Shown: piece after piece, positions 1 through 10,857 of the stretch
Position numbering within the stretch: position 1 is the first letter of the stretch
How the letters are laid out: the number at the start of each line of letters is the position of its first letter
Assembly: GCA_030562195.1 (NCBI GenBank)
Contig: CM060200.1
Span: forward strand, 15,500,001-15,564,000
DNA length: 64,000 nucleotides
Source: Nipponacmea schrenckii
Lineage: Eukaryota > Mollusca > Gastropoda > Lottiidae
Direction: 5' to 3'
Notes under the pieces: generated by a model
What the model saw: only the letters and a program-made list of their open reading frames with translations
Databases searched by the model: none
What the model was told of the DNA's origin: nothing
Translations under genes and position numbers: made by a program

Positions 1-12
1 GTGGAAAAATCG

Positions 13-45
<33 letters not shown>

Positions 46-109
46 CATTTCGAAAACAAACTGGGACTTTGCTGAAAGCAAAGTCCCACAACTAGAACCG
101 TTAGACGGT
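1..109 (+). repeat. Unit junction 1: A-run, lead, hairpin, CTAG
   Basis: A 32-nt A-run is followed by the lead motif GACATTTCGAAAACAAA (44-60). Next comes a perfect hairpin with 11-bp arms (GGGACTTTGCT, 63-73; AGCAAAGTCCC, 77-87) and a GAA loop, then ACAA and CTAG (92-95). A second small inverted repeat follows directly: ACCGT (97-101) and ACGGT (105-109). The same order of parts recurs at every well-preserved junction in the window, so I read it as the 3' end of one repeat copy abutting the 5' start of the next. Confidence 0.75.
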
Positions 110-2296
110 ACCAAGGCAGTGCGCGTCCCTTCTATTGCATGGGTGAAACGTTGCATTTATAATATCCAATTCCATAATAATAACTAGACCTGTTTGTAAC
201 AATTGTGCAGCTTCCGAGATATTTAGAATGTGTTATATCTCCTGGCTGTCATTTAAAATAGAACGTAATCACGCCTACTCAGTATAATGACTTGTTTTGA
301 TTGGTTGCGATACTTAAACTGGAAATGTCAAAATTTGTCTTGACCAAACGATAAGAAATTAACACAATTTGACTTTTTGCCCTGTTGCATTATCTTCTTA
401 ACTCTTCTTGTAACATTTATATCTGTTTAATTAGTGTGTAAAACAAAACGTCGAAAAAACAAAAGGGACATAACACCTTATTTGAGAATACAAATTGATC
501 TCGGATTAAATTAACTTTCCAGGTCGTTGATACTTTTAATTTGTTTATTTATTTATTTATCAATCTTAATTTAGGTGTAGTAGGAACATTAGATCCTGCA
601 ATTTGTGGCAAGTTGCCATGGTATAACATAGAGCCATCAAATTAACAGCGCGGCTTTACATCTTTAAGAGAGTATTTTATAGAGTTGCGTCCCTTATACC
701 ACTAGTCCTCTCAACTGTACATTATTTTTGCTTAAGAGAATATCATTTAAAATTCTAAAGGTTGTCATTTCCTTCCAAATATTCCATATCATACATCGCC
801 CACAACGAGAAATGAACAATCAGTCCTTTTATTTAAGATATATAATATCTTTGAATCATTTTAACTGGATTAATTTTTAATCGTAAAAAAATCAAAATCA
901 AAATAACAATTCAAAAATCGGTTTCCATATATATTTCGGCAATAGATTCTATATACATGTACATCAAAATAACACAAATTGAATTATCTTCCGAGACCCT
1001 ATTTCGATTTAAAGAGTTAGTATAGAAGAAATTACAAAATTTGCAAATTTAAAACGTGCAATTTTGATCAAAAATCAAGTGTTATACACCATTGGAAAGA
1101 ATAACTAGACCTGTTTGTAACAGTTCTGCAGCTTTCGGGCTATTTAGAATTTGTTGGTCTCCTGGCTGTCATTTAAGAATGTAGATTGATTTTGCGATTA
1201 TTGGGAGAGATGATTTATTCATGATTTAACACGTGACATTTGAGCTTGTTAATAGACTGGCAATCATTAAGGTTTTTGATGTAAAAATATCTGGGCTTAA
1301 CCACGCCCACAAAATCCATTGACTTGTTTTGGAAACTTCAATTGGAAATGTCAAAATTTGTGAATTGACCGTTTTATAGGAAAAATTCGCAATTTTTAAA
1401 TGCCGATAAACCGAAAGTTTACATTTTGCTATAAAGCTTAATATGTCATTGGATAGGACGTATCACATATGTACAGGTATAAAGATCGCCAAAGGTCAAC
1501 GTCACAATATACACCTTCGAAGTTTTTATAATTTTTAATCGTAATTAAATAAAAATCAAATTAAAAATTCAAAAATCAGTTTCCATATAAATTTCGGCAA
1601 TCGGTTATAGATTCTATATACATGTCCATCAAAATAACACATATTGACTGATCCTCCGAGACCCTATTTCGATTGAAAGAAAAATACACACAGTGATGTA
1701 AAATATCTGGGTTTAACCACGCCCACAAAGTCTAATGACTTGTTTTGATTGGTTGGGGATACTTTAACTGGAAATGTCAAAATTTGTGTCTTGACCAAAA
1801 GATAAGAAATTAACACAATCAGATTTTATGACCTGTTGCATTTATATCTGTTTAATTAGAGTGTAATTTTATTCTTAAACTTTTCGCAATTTTTATTTAT
1901 ACATAATGATTTATATATTGCTTGAAAGCTGGGAATTTGCACATTATAAATCTGTTCGAATTTTGTTTTTAAGTTAAATAGAACTAAATATAAAAAAAAT
2001 TTGAATGTTAAAATCGCTTATATTCTACTAGGCGTATTTTCACCAGTTTTCGGTCTATAGCTAAAATAAAGATATTGTTAGAAAGCTGATAAAAATCACA
2101 CCCAATAATGTCAATTAGAATGTTGCCAAGAGTCTTGTTCATGAGATATAACCATCTGAAGATACGAGAAATATGCAAATTACCAATTTTTGGATCCCTA
2201 TTAATCCATAGGTTCTGTACTAAAATTAGAAATCAAGGTATCATATGAACCTTTAGCCAATGAAGATGATTGTGCAGAAAAATAAAGGATGCATAT

Positions 2297-2519
2297 TAGT
2301 AAGTTAGTCCTCTTCGTTCCTTGCGGAGAATAGGGCTGCTACAGACGTTCTCCATCTCACTCTATTATTAGCTGTTCTTTTTGCTTCATTCCAGGTCTTG
2401 CCAATCCTTCCTAGCTCTTTCAGTCTTATTATTTTCAAGCTATGTAAAGGTCGTCCTTGTTTTCTATGCCCTTGGGGATTCCAGTCCAGTGCCTCTCTGA
2501 TGATGTTGTTTTGAGATCA
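2297..2519 (-). mobile_element. 5'-truncated LINE tail with 13-bp target duplication
   Basis: On the minus strand this encodes the C-terminal tail typical of many non-LTR retrotransposon polymerases: a Trp-Asn-Pro-Gln-Gly stretch, a basic Arg-Gly-Arg-Pro stretch, a TWNEAK-like stretch and an RVRWRT motif. It ends in a stop at 2304-2306. The fragment is bordered by a perfect 13-bp direct repeat AAAGGATGCATAT (2284-2296 and 2520-2532), the hallmark of target-primed insertion. Only about 70 residues remain and no catalytic domain, so it is a dead-on-arrival copy. The clade cannot be fixed from this tail. Confidence 0.75.
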
Positions 2520-3309
2520 AAAGGATGCATATGGTATAGTTCAAAAGTTATGAACTTTCAGACGGAAGTCAGTTTTGAAAAACTTTGGCAGGACCTGGTC
2601 CAAAGACAAATTTGAAATCGAAAAATATGCCACTAGAGGACCTAGATAATTATCCAAATAAAAATTTAAAAACAAGTCTGAAAAAATAGGATTAAAAATG
2701 GCGGACGAGTAGTATTTTTCCAATAATTTGCATATTTCAAGATGGCGATCAAACGGTTAGGAATTTGCATATATGGCATACATACAAAATGAAGATATTG
2801 ATGGTACTAATTCTGTGGAATAAAAAAATTGCAAGTTTGTGCAAAAATTTAATCCGAAAATTCCGATTTCTGTGATTTTCTTTATTTTTTGGTCATTTTC
2901 GGACGTTTCCGGCTAATTTCGGAAAATGTTTTATCGGAATCTTTAATGATAATTTTTTGTCTACTCATCTACCAATTTTTGTGAAAAAATAAGACGTAAA
3001 TTTAAAAAAAAAACACGTGTCTTTTCATAAATCACACACAATTAATATAGAACTAAGAACAAAATTTTCTAATATTTAAAAGCGCAATTTTGATCAAAAT
3101 ATAAAGTGTTATACACCATTGGAAAGAATAAATTACGCGTAATAAGGACATAAAAGATATTTTGACGTATGTAAATGAGGTCACGTGACAGAGCTCTTCG
3201 AAGTTAAAAAGTGCAATTTTCAAATGGCTGTAAAACCGGAAGTTGACATTTCACAACACAAATGAAGACATCAATGAATAGATCTCGACAAGGGCAACAA
3301 CTTTTGTGC

Positions 3310-3340
3310 AGGTCACATGGTCACCAAAGGTCAAGGTCAC
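3310..3340 (+). promoter_or_regulatory. AGGTCA half-site array (nuclear-receptor-like)
   Basis: Four GGTCA cores in 31 bp, ending in AAAGGTCAAGGTCAC (3326-3340). That string combines the NR4A-type extended half-site AAAGGTCA with the ERR/NR5A-type TCAAGGTCA. The same block occurs at the corresponding position in other copies of the unit (8680-8710, 25070-25101, and in reverse near 18265 and 38575). It is a sequence match only. Whether any receptor binds is unknown. Confidence 0.4.
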
Positions 3341-4095
3341 GATATATGAACGTTGGAAAATTAGGCACTGAGTGAAAAAAAAGAACCGGAAATGAAAGGT
3401 AAGCTAAATCGAAATTCAAAATTCGGCTTCCTAAGAATTGTTAGCAATCGATTGAAGATTACATAGACATCAAAATTACAATTGTCCGATTAACCCCTAA
3501 GGCCCAATTTTTCACTTTACAAAAGTAAGTGGTTTAATGATGGCGACTGATCTGTTACTTCCGGTTCAATTTTTGTTAATTATAAAATCATTATGGGTTA
3601 ATAGTAACTAATTGCAAAAAAAAAAATTCAAATATCTTTAGAATTCCGGAAGTGAAAATTCGAAGTTTAGCGACGTATGACGCCGAAACCGGAAGTGATG
3701 TCGACATTTTGAAAACAGATTTTTCTTGACAAGAAAAATGTTTATCTAACTGCAAATTTTGATTTGGATCTAATCAAAATTGCAAAAGTTAGAAAAAGTG
3801 TTAAATTTTAAAATTCAAAAGTCAGCAACAAAAGTAAAAATTTCAAAATTTTTAAACTGCTATTATGTAAATCTAAGTTATAAGTAGTAAATAAAAAAAG
3901 TTTGAACCAGATTGGATAAAATAACGAGCCGTGAGTTAGTAAACAAAAATAAAATTTGTGACGTTCTACGTCATTTCCGGTAGAACAAAAATGCGTCATT
4001 TTACATTTAAACAACAACGAGCACAAGATTACGTTACAATATCACGCTAGATTGTGTAAGACATTTGCAGTTATGGCTGGGGAGCGTGACCAGAA

Positions 4096-4200
4096 AGAGA
4101 CAAAAAAAAAAAAAAAAATAGTCATTTCGAAAACAAAGCAGTGCGTTCGAAGAACGCACTGCAAAAAAAAAAAAAAAGACAAACCGAAAACAAACTGGGA
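4096..4200 (+). repeat. Unit junction 2: hairpin cassette plus broken second cassette
   Basis: An A-run and the lead GTCATTTCGAAAACAAA precede a perfect hairpin with arms GCAGTGCGTTC (4138-4148) and GAACGCACTGC (4152-4162). A second A-run and lead (GACAAACCGAAAACAAA) follow, and then only the left arm of the other hairpin type (CTGGGACT), which runs straight into the next repeat copy. The junction therefore held two cassettes, the second now broken. Confidence 0.7.
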
Positions 4201-6385
4201 CTAAGCAAAAGACAGAAAGGTTTTATTAAAAAAAAATGTGCATTAGAAAAAGAATTTGGATTTCATAAACAAACGCTCCCATACCCCACCCCTTTACCCT
4301 CTTTCCCCCTCTCCCCCTCTTTGCCCCTTTCCCCTCTTTGCCCCTCCTCATCCTTAGCCCTCATCATCAATTAAGATAGATTATAACTTAAAATCATAAT
4401 AAAAAATGGATAGAGGGTCGTTTAATCTAAAAAGATATCCGGATCGCCGAAACTCGTATTTTGTAAATCGCCCAAACGCAGAGAATAATATCCAATAGAT
4501 TGTTTTATATTAAATTCGCAATTTTCAGATGCCGTTGAAACCAAAGTAAACATTGTACAAAATATATATATATATATATAGCATTGGATAGACATTGTCG
4601 ATAGGTATATACTTTGTACAAATCAAAAGATCACAAATCGTTTAAGTTGTCGTAAGTCGCCAGGTTATAACATTGAGACACAACATAAATAGCGCGGCTT
4701 AACACTTTAAAATTTATATTGCATAGAGTTCTGTCCCTTAGATCACTTTTCCACTCAACTGTATATTATTGTTGCATAAGAGATAAATTTTAAATTCTAA
4801 AGGTTGTGATTTCGTTTCATATATTCCATATTTACATCACCCACAACAGGAAATAAACCAACATTTATTTATTTATTTAACATATATAAAACCTTTGAAT
4901 CATTTTAACTGGATGTAGAACGATTAAACTAAAAAATAAATTCGGATCGCTGAAACTCATATCTTGTAGATCGCCCAAATGCAACACACATTAAACAGAT
5001 TGTTTTATAGGAAAAATTCGCAATTTTCAAATGACGATAAAAGCGGAAGTATAAATCTTACAATAAAGCTTTATATATCATTGGATAGAACTTCTCGGCG
5101 CTATCACATTTGTACAGGTCAAAAATTCGCCAAAGGTCAACGTTAAAATATACCACCATTCTAATATTTTTTAAATTTTAATCGTAAAAAAATCAAACTC
5201 AAAATCAAAATTCAAAAATCGGTTTCCATATATATTTCGGCAACCGGTTATAGATTCTATATACATAAAAATAACACAAATCGAATTATCCCCCGAGACC
5301 CTATTTCGATTTAAAGAAAAACACGCACAGTTAGTATAGAAGAAATTTCAAAATTTGAAATTTTTAAACGCGCAATTTTGATTAAAATACCAAGTGTGAT
5401 ATATTAATGGAGAGAGGAGATTAAGCGTTAGAAGAATATGTGAGAAAATCTGACTTATCGAAATTAGGTCACATGATAGAGCTCTTTAAAGTTAAAACTC
5501 GTGATATTCAATTGGCTGCAAAACCGGAAGTAAACATCGGACAACAACACTGAAGATACCTTTGGGTAGATATAATCAAGGGCAACAACTTTTGTTCTGG
5601 TCAAAAGGTCACCAAAGGTCAAGGTTGCGAAATATGAACCTTGAAAGTTTTGACAATTTCTAAAAATTTTCCACCGGAAATAAAAGAAAAGCAAAAGCGA
5701 AATTCAAAAAACCCTTCCCATACTTTTTTGCGCAATCGATGGATGTTTTTAGAAAATCTAAAATTATGCAAATTGGATTTGACCCTGAGAACTTATTGAG
5801 AGTTTAACAAAACTTAATCATATCAAGATGGCGGCCGATTCGTTACTTCCGGTTCAGATTTTCTTAATTTAGCATCATAAGATAGACAATTGTAGCTTAT
5901 TGCAAAAAAAGTTTTTCAAATATCTTTAATATTCCGGAAGTTAGCATTTTTCACTTTAACAGCAAATAACGTCAAAACCGGAAGTGATATCGAAATTTTG
6001 AAAATAAGTTATACATTGTAATTTAAATGTCGATATATCTGTAAGTTTTCAGATTGATCGAAAGAAAATTGTAGAAGTTAGAAAATGCTTAAAATTTAAA
6101 ATTCAAATTGTCAGCGACAAAGTTGGGAAAAGTCAATTTCTTAAATTGCTATCTTTAAGAACTAAGTTCAATGTAGTTACCTAAAAGAGAACGATCAAAA
6201 TCGGGTCAAAAATAAAGCCGCAAATCAAAAACAAAGAAAAACTTAAGGATGCGCTACGTCATTTCCTGTTAGAAAAAAATGCATCAAAATACATTCATTA
6301 AAATTACTTTCACAGGTTCTACAAGGAAGTCAAAAGAGTGAATTCATAACATATGTAGTTTTGGCTGGGCGCTCTGGGAAGAATT
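4200..6385 (+). repeat. Copy of the ~2.2-kb dispersed unit
   Basis: Near full-length copy. In order it holds: the AAGCAAAAGACAGAAAGG start; a C/T-rich tract (4276-4362); the ATGGATAGAGGGTCGTTTAATC block; two half-units, each with a GTCA-rich array (5100-5150, 5595-5640); AAGATGGCGGCC (5825-5836) followed by ACTTCCGG; an AAAACCGGAAGTGATATCG block (5972-5990); and the terminal TTTTGGCTGGGCGCT (6358-6373) before the A-run. No coding capacity is seen. Confidence 0.75.
4276..4362 (+). repeat. Polypyrimidine tract (CCCTTT/CCCCTC)
   Basis: A C/T-only stretch of short CCCTTT, CCCCTCTTTG-like repeats. Homologous tracts sit at the same place in other unit copies: 26556-26590, 28745-28840, and as the purine complement at 35800-35875. 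It belongs to the dispersed unit rather than being an independent microsatellite. Confidence 0.7.
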
Positions 6386-6463
6386 CGAAAAAAAAAAAAA
6401 AAAACATTTCGAAAACAAAGCAGTGCGTTCGATGAACGCACTGCAACTAGAGCCACACGTGGC
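6386..6463 (+). repeat. Unit junction 3: GCAGTGCGTTC hairpin, CTAG, GCCAC/GTGGC
   Basis: A-run, lead ACATTTCGAAAACAAA, then a hairpin with arms GCAGTGCGTTC (6420-6430) and GAACGCACTGC (6434-6444), loop GAT, then AACTAG (CTAG 6447-6450). The next unit starts with a different small inverted repeat, GCCAC (6452-6456) and GTGGC (6459-6463). At junction 1 that position reads ACCGT/ACGGT and at 26430-26446 it reads GCCGT/ACGGC. Confidence 0.75.
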
Positions 6464-7822
6464 ACAGAGTGGGACTTTGCTAACGTTGCAAAATTGCAAC
6501 AAACAGGCCGAAACATCTGATTTTCTGGGAGAAACTGGCCAAAGCAACGAGGTATCTGTGTGCAAAGAATTTTTTGGAAAAATGTTATTTCCTACAGATG
6601 TAAAGCGCTGACCGATATAACTGGTAAATTGGAAGTTTACCCGGATGTGCCACGCCCATCTCATTTTTTTTGGCGTGAATCTAATCACATTCTAAATGTA
6701 TTTTCACGGTACAAATTTGAAGCTTGTACATCTAATGGATCACGAGATATACACACATACATTTCAAAAAGCGAAAATACTGCAAAATGTACCTTTATTT
6801 TCAAAAATCAAAAAATTTTTCATTTTAAAAAATTTTGTTATACATTGTTGGAAAGAGGTTAAAAAGTACCTTAAGAATCTGAAAAAAATAACACTCTAAA
6901 TTAATTAGGTCACGCTCTAGAGCAGTCCAAAGTTGCGAATTTTGCTGTTTTCAGGCAGCTATAAAACCGGAAGTTGATGTCTGAGGTCAAAGGTCAAAGT
7001 GTCAACTAATAGCCAAGGTCAATGACCTTTGACCTACTAAAGGTCAAAGTCACCAAAGGTCAAGGTCACGAGAAATAAGCCCTCAAACTTCGTAAAAATT
7101 CAACCGGATGTTGCAAAATTGCAAAAGCGAAATTAAAAAATCGGCTCCCACAGTCTTTTTCAAAATCGACTAAAGCTACAGGAAATGTAAACATCGCAGA
7201 AATTAGACATAACCCTGAGGCCCCATTTTGAGTTTTACAAAAAAGTGACATTTCAAGATGGCGGCCAAAGTTTCACTTCCGGTCTGGATTTTTTCTTCTT
7301 CGTTTTTTTGTCTTCTAATTTAATTAAGATTGACATAAATTTTGTTGCGATACATCAATTACAGCACAAGTAGGTCAACCGGAAGTTTAAACCCTTTTTA
7401 CGCTGAAACCGGAAATGAAGCAAAAATTTTGACTCTGCCAATGTTTTTAAATTCATGGCACTTGAAGGCACCCAAATTTTCAGATCAATCGGTCTTAAAA
7501 TAGCAAAGTTGCAAAAATGTGCAAAATACGGCAAAAAAAATGTGTGCTACGAATTTTCGAATTTCGAAATTTTTTAACTGCTATCTTGTTGGAAATTATT
7601 TCAAGTTTCTAAAAATGCAAACCCGACGAAAATCGATCCAAAAATGCGACTTCTAGAGCCACTGACCGACTTTTTAGGCATGTTGCAATGCAGCACTTCC
7701 GGTTTTGCAAAAATGTTCCAATTTATATTTAATAGAAACGTCGCCACAACAGAAGGTGTAGAGAAGTTGTGAAATTGCTGCAACTATAGCAGCCTAGGCT
7801 GTGTGCCCTGTGTAAATTTCGA
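6464..7822 (+). repeat. Shorter subfamily copy of the dispersed unit
   Basis: A roughly 1.36-kb copy lacking the first half-unit. It keeps the CCGGAAGT sites, a dense AGGTCA cluster (6984-7068), AAGATGGCGGCC (7255-7266) followed by CACTTCCGG, and ends TGTGCCCTGTGTAAATTTCG before an A-run. No coding sequence is visible. Confidence 0.65.
6984..7068 (+). promoter_or_regulatory. Cluster of eight AGGTCA half-sites with DR1 and IR1 arrangements
   Basis: Eight perfect AGGTCA hexamers, on both strands, lie within 85 bp. Those at 6984 and 6991 form a direct repeat with 1-bp spacing (DR1). Those at 7016 (+) and 7023 (-) form AGGTCAATGACCT, an inverted repeat with 1-bp spacing (IR1). Those at 7023 and 7030 (both -) form a second DR1. 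AAAGGTCA follows at 7039-7046, then AAAGGTCAAGGTCAC at 7055-7069. DR1 is the classical arrangement for RXR/HNF4-type receptors and IR1 for ecdysone-receptor/FXR-type. Function here is not shown. Confidence 0.45.
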
Positions 7823-7930
7823 AAAAAAAAAAAAAAAAAAGAATTGACAAACCGAAAACAAACTGGGACTTTGCGGTAGCAAAGTCCCACAACTAGATCC
7901 CCAGGCTTCGCGAGGTTCTGACGCAGTGCG
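7823..7930 (+). repeat. Unit junction 4: GGGACTTTGC hairpin then CTAG
   Basis: An A-run and lead GACAAACCGAAAACAAA precede the hairpin arms GGGACTTTGC (7865-7874) and GCAAAGTCCC (7879-7888) with loop GGTA, then ACAA and CTAG (7893-7896). The next unit begins ATCCCCAGGCTTCGCGAGGTTC and reaches GCAGTGCG a few bases later. The same start appears in reverse at 37466-37496. Confidence 0.75.
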
Positions 7931-9465
7931 TAGCAGTTTTGATATACGCTTTAAAACTACCCCACAAAGTATCTGTAGAACACTAACATTATTTTACAGA
8001 GTATAAGTCGTTTTATTTTAAAGCATAATTGGTTCGCTGAAACCAGTGTCATGTAGATCGCCCAAACGCATAATTCAACAAACAGTTTTTAACGATGAAA
8101 TTTGCAATTTTCAAATCGTGATTAAACGGAAAGTAAACATCGTACAGCAAAATATAATATATCAATGGATAGATCTTTTCGAGAGCTATCACATTTGTGC
8201 AGCTCACAAGGTCACCAAAGGTCAAGGTTACTATATACGACCATTTGAATTTTTTTATATATTACTATCAGGTAAAAATCAAAATCAAAATTCAAACATC
8301 AGTTTCCAAATATAATTCAACAATCGATATTATATTCTATAGGCATCAAAATTACACGAATCGGAACATATCCAGAGCCACAATTTCGATTTAAAGAAAA
8401 ACACGCACAGTTAGTAGAGAAGAAAATACAAAATTTTCAAATACTAAAAAGCGCATTTTTGGTGGAAATATGTGGTTTTATATATCATTACAAAGAGAGG
8501 ATAAATTGTAATCAGGTTCAATATGAATTTTTGTTATTTATAAATTAGTTCACGTGACAGAGCTCTTTAAAAAATAAAAATCACAAATTTCAATCGGCTA
8601 TAAAGCCGGAAGTAGACATCGGGCAACACAAATGAATATATCAGGGGATAGATATCATCAAGGGCAATAAATCGTGTTCAGGTCATAAGGTCACCAAAGG
8701 TCAAGGTCACAAAATATTGGCCTTTAAAGTTTTGGTCATTACCAATAAAATTAAAATGGAAATAAAAGAAAATCAAAATCAAAATTCAAAAATCGGCTCC
8801 CAAATAAAGTTGCGCAATCGACTCTAGTCATTAGATATGAAAAAATAACGAAAATTGCTTTATCCCCTAAATTTGAATTTAAAATTTTACAAAATTTTGA
8901 CATTTCAATATGGCGGCTTGTCGTTTGCTTCCGGTCCGGATTTTTTCATTTTCGTTTTTTTGTATGACTATTTCTAGCATATTGCAAAAAGAATTTTTGA
9001 AATATCTTGAAAATTCCGGAAATTGTTTTTTAAAATTTAAAAGCGAATAACTTCAAAACCGGAAGTGATATCGAAAATTTAAAAATAGATTTTGATCGCA
9101 TTAATAGTGTCTATCTATCTGAAAGTTTTCGGGTGCATCGGAATAAAATTGTAGAAGTTGAAAAAAACGCAAAAATTGAAATGCAAAAAGTCAGCTATAA
9201 AAGTAATGAAATTAGCAGTTTTAAACTGCAGTTATGTAGCTAGCAGTTAAAAGAAGCTAGCAAAAGAAGTTCTGTCAAAATCAATTGAAAAATAGAGGTA
9301 ATAAACAACAAAAACCAAATAAACGCCATTGCCCACAGCTCGTTTCCGGTTGCTCTAAATTACGTCATTTTACATTTAACAAATACAAGTCACGCAGTTT
9401 GAATAGGCAATAGTAACAGGTAGTTTGTGGCAAGTTGCCTTCTTAGAAAACAGTCGAGGGTAAAA
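7931..9465 (+). repeat. Copy of the dispersed unit
   Basis: This copy holds two half-units, each with an AGGTCA array (8200-8225, 8680-8710). It also has AGTTCACGTGACAGAGCTC (8548-8566), TATGGCGGCTTG (a diverged AAGATGGCGGC, 8910-8921) and AAAACCGGAAGTGATATCG (9055-9073). It ends at the A-run of junction 5. No gene is seen. Confidence 0.7.
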
Positions 9466-9648
9466 TTCGAAAAAAAAAAAAAAAAAAAAAAAAAAGACAT
9501 TTCGAAAACAAAGCAGTGCGTTCGATGAACGCACTGCAAAAAAAGACATTTCGAAAACAAAGCAGTGCGTTCGATGAACGCACTGCAAAAAAAAAAAAGA
9601 ATTGACAAACCGAAAACAAACTGGGACTTTGCTGAAAGCAAAGTCCAA
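9466..9648 (+). repeat. Unit junction 5: three hairpin cassettes in tandem
   Basis: After the longest A-run in this part of the window come three lead-plus-hairpin cassettes in a row. Hairpins 1 and 2 (9513-9537, 9562-9586) have arms GCAGTGCGTTC/GAACGCACTGC. Hairpin 3 (9623-9647) has arms GGACTTTGCT/AGCAAAGTCC. The leads are GACATTTCGAAAACAAA twice and GACAAACCGAAAACAAA once, separated by short A-runs. The CTAG that normally follows is missing because the foldback element at 9652 is inserted here. Confidence 0.8.
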
Positions 9649-9651
9649 CAA

Positions 9652-10534
9652 AAAAATCTGAAGAGCCTAGAGCTATCACAGTATACCATCATGCATTGTA
9701 TGGTCGATGTGGATTGGGGACGATTTGACATAAAGGGAAATCACTCCGAAAATTTAGCCCACTGATCTGACATTATCAATTCAATGAGAACTTTGACTGA
9801 AAAACAGATCTAGTGTCAATCATAGGCCTAATCAGTCAACAATAAAAAGCTTTACCACAATCTAGGTTTATTATTAGGCTATGATGGCAGCTATGTCATG
9901 GGGCATAAATCTTGTAAACTTATCTAGGCCTACAACATGATTTAAAGGGGTCTCCAAAATAAATCTGTGGGCTGTGGCTAGCCCTAACTTTTAACCTAAC
10001 CTAAGCCCTGACCGGAGTCTGCGCTCAGCGGTTAGTGTAAAATTCCCAACGCCCAAAAGCGCCCAACACCAGAAAGACGTCTGGATAATCAAAACTACTG
10101 GTAGGATAAAAAAAAAAAATGAAATTTTCGGTGAAAGTAACGAGAAACGAAAAAAAGGAGATGTTTTATATATGATTTACTTTTTTATCGAATTAGTGTT
10201 AGAATAATAAATTATGTCTGTTGGTTGTTTTGTCTTTGATAGCAATAGAATGAGAATTATAATATTCATAACAGCTAAGGTTCAAAGGTCACGTTCAGAC
10301 CAACTCTCAAATAACGGGACCTTCAATTCTAATTCTGGACTAGTAAACAACTGACTGCTGCCTCCCAGGAAAATTATCAAAATATAATCATGTTTTTCCT
10401 CAAAATTAAAGAGACAAAAATCTTACCGTATCAATTTCGGAGTGATTTCCCTTTATGTCAAATCGTCCCCAATCCACATCGACCATACAATGCATGATGG
10501 TATACTGTGATAGCTCTAGGCTCTGCAGATTTTT
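9652..10534. mobile_element. Foldback/MITE-like element with ~100-bp inverted repeats
   Basis: The outer ~100 bp at the left (9652-9753, from AAAAATCTGAAGAGCC to CTCCGAAAATT) is the reverse complement of the right end (10434-10534), with about one or two mismatches. The interior (~680 bp) is AT-rich and has no ORF. It includes GGTTCAAAGGTCACGTTC. The element interrupts junction 5. Long near-identical terminal repeats with no coding capacity fit a non-autonomous foldback DNA transposon. The superfamily is not clear. Confidence 0.75.
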
Positions 10535-10857
10535 AAATTTTATTTATTTCACTTTTAAAATCATTTTAAATTCACCTAACTTTCATTTCAATTTTAAAAT
10601 AATATTTTAATGAAATAGATTAAAAAAATCTTTAAAAGAAATCAGTTTTACTTTTAGTCTTAGAATGTTTTCTTTTTTACTTTCAAAATTATATCAAATT
10701 TAGTCTTCAATTACTTTTTATTTTATTTTATTTTTTTTTTTCAATTACTTTTTATTTTATTTTATTATTTATTTGTGTTATTTATTTAGTTATTTCAATC
10801 TTTTTAAAGAATATTTTCGTTAAAATAAAAAATAAAAAATTTAATAAATAGAATGAA
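10535..10857. other. AT-rich non-coding stretch
   Basis: Very T-rich DNA with runs of TTTTATTTTATTT (10711-10790). I see no gene, hairpin or recognised repeat family beyond low-complexity sequence. Confidence 0.6.

Larger units (their letters stand above)
110..4095 (+). repeat. Diverged copies of the dispersed ~2.2-kb unit
   Basis: This 4 kb is built from decayed, partly duplicated copies of the unit best preserved at 26405-28605. Shared landmarks include the AACTGTACATTATT block (713-727), the ACACACAGTGATG/CACGCACAGTTAGT-type block, a GTCACGTGAC palindrome (3180-3189), AGGTCA clusters (1491-1500, 3311-3340) and several CCGGAAGT sites (3661-3700). No protein-coding gene is visible except the inserted LINE fragment at 2297-2519. 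Short ORFs here are chance readings of AT-rich repeat. Confidence 0.7.

Noticed and set aside
6344..6688. ORFs over the hairpin junctions, some ~110 codons long (also 9376-9731, 4141-4374)
   Set aside because: They run through A-runs, hairpins and non-coding repeat. The frames are not conserved between copies and no domain is recognisable.
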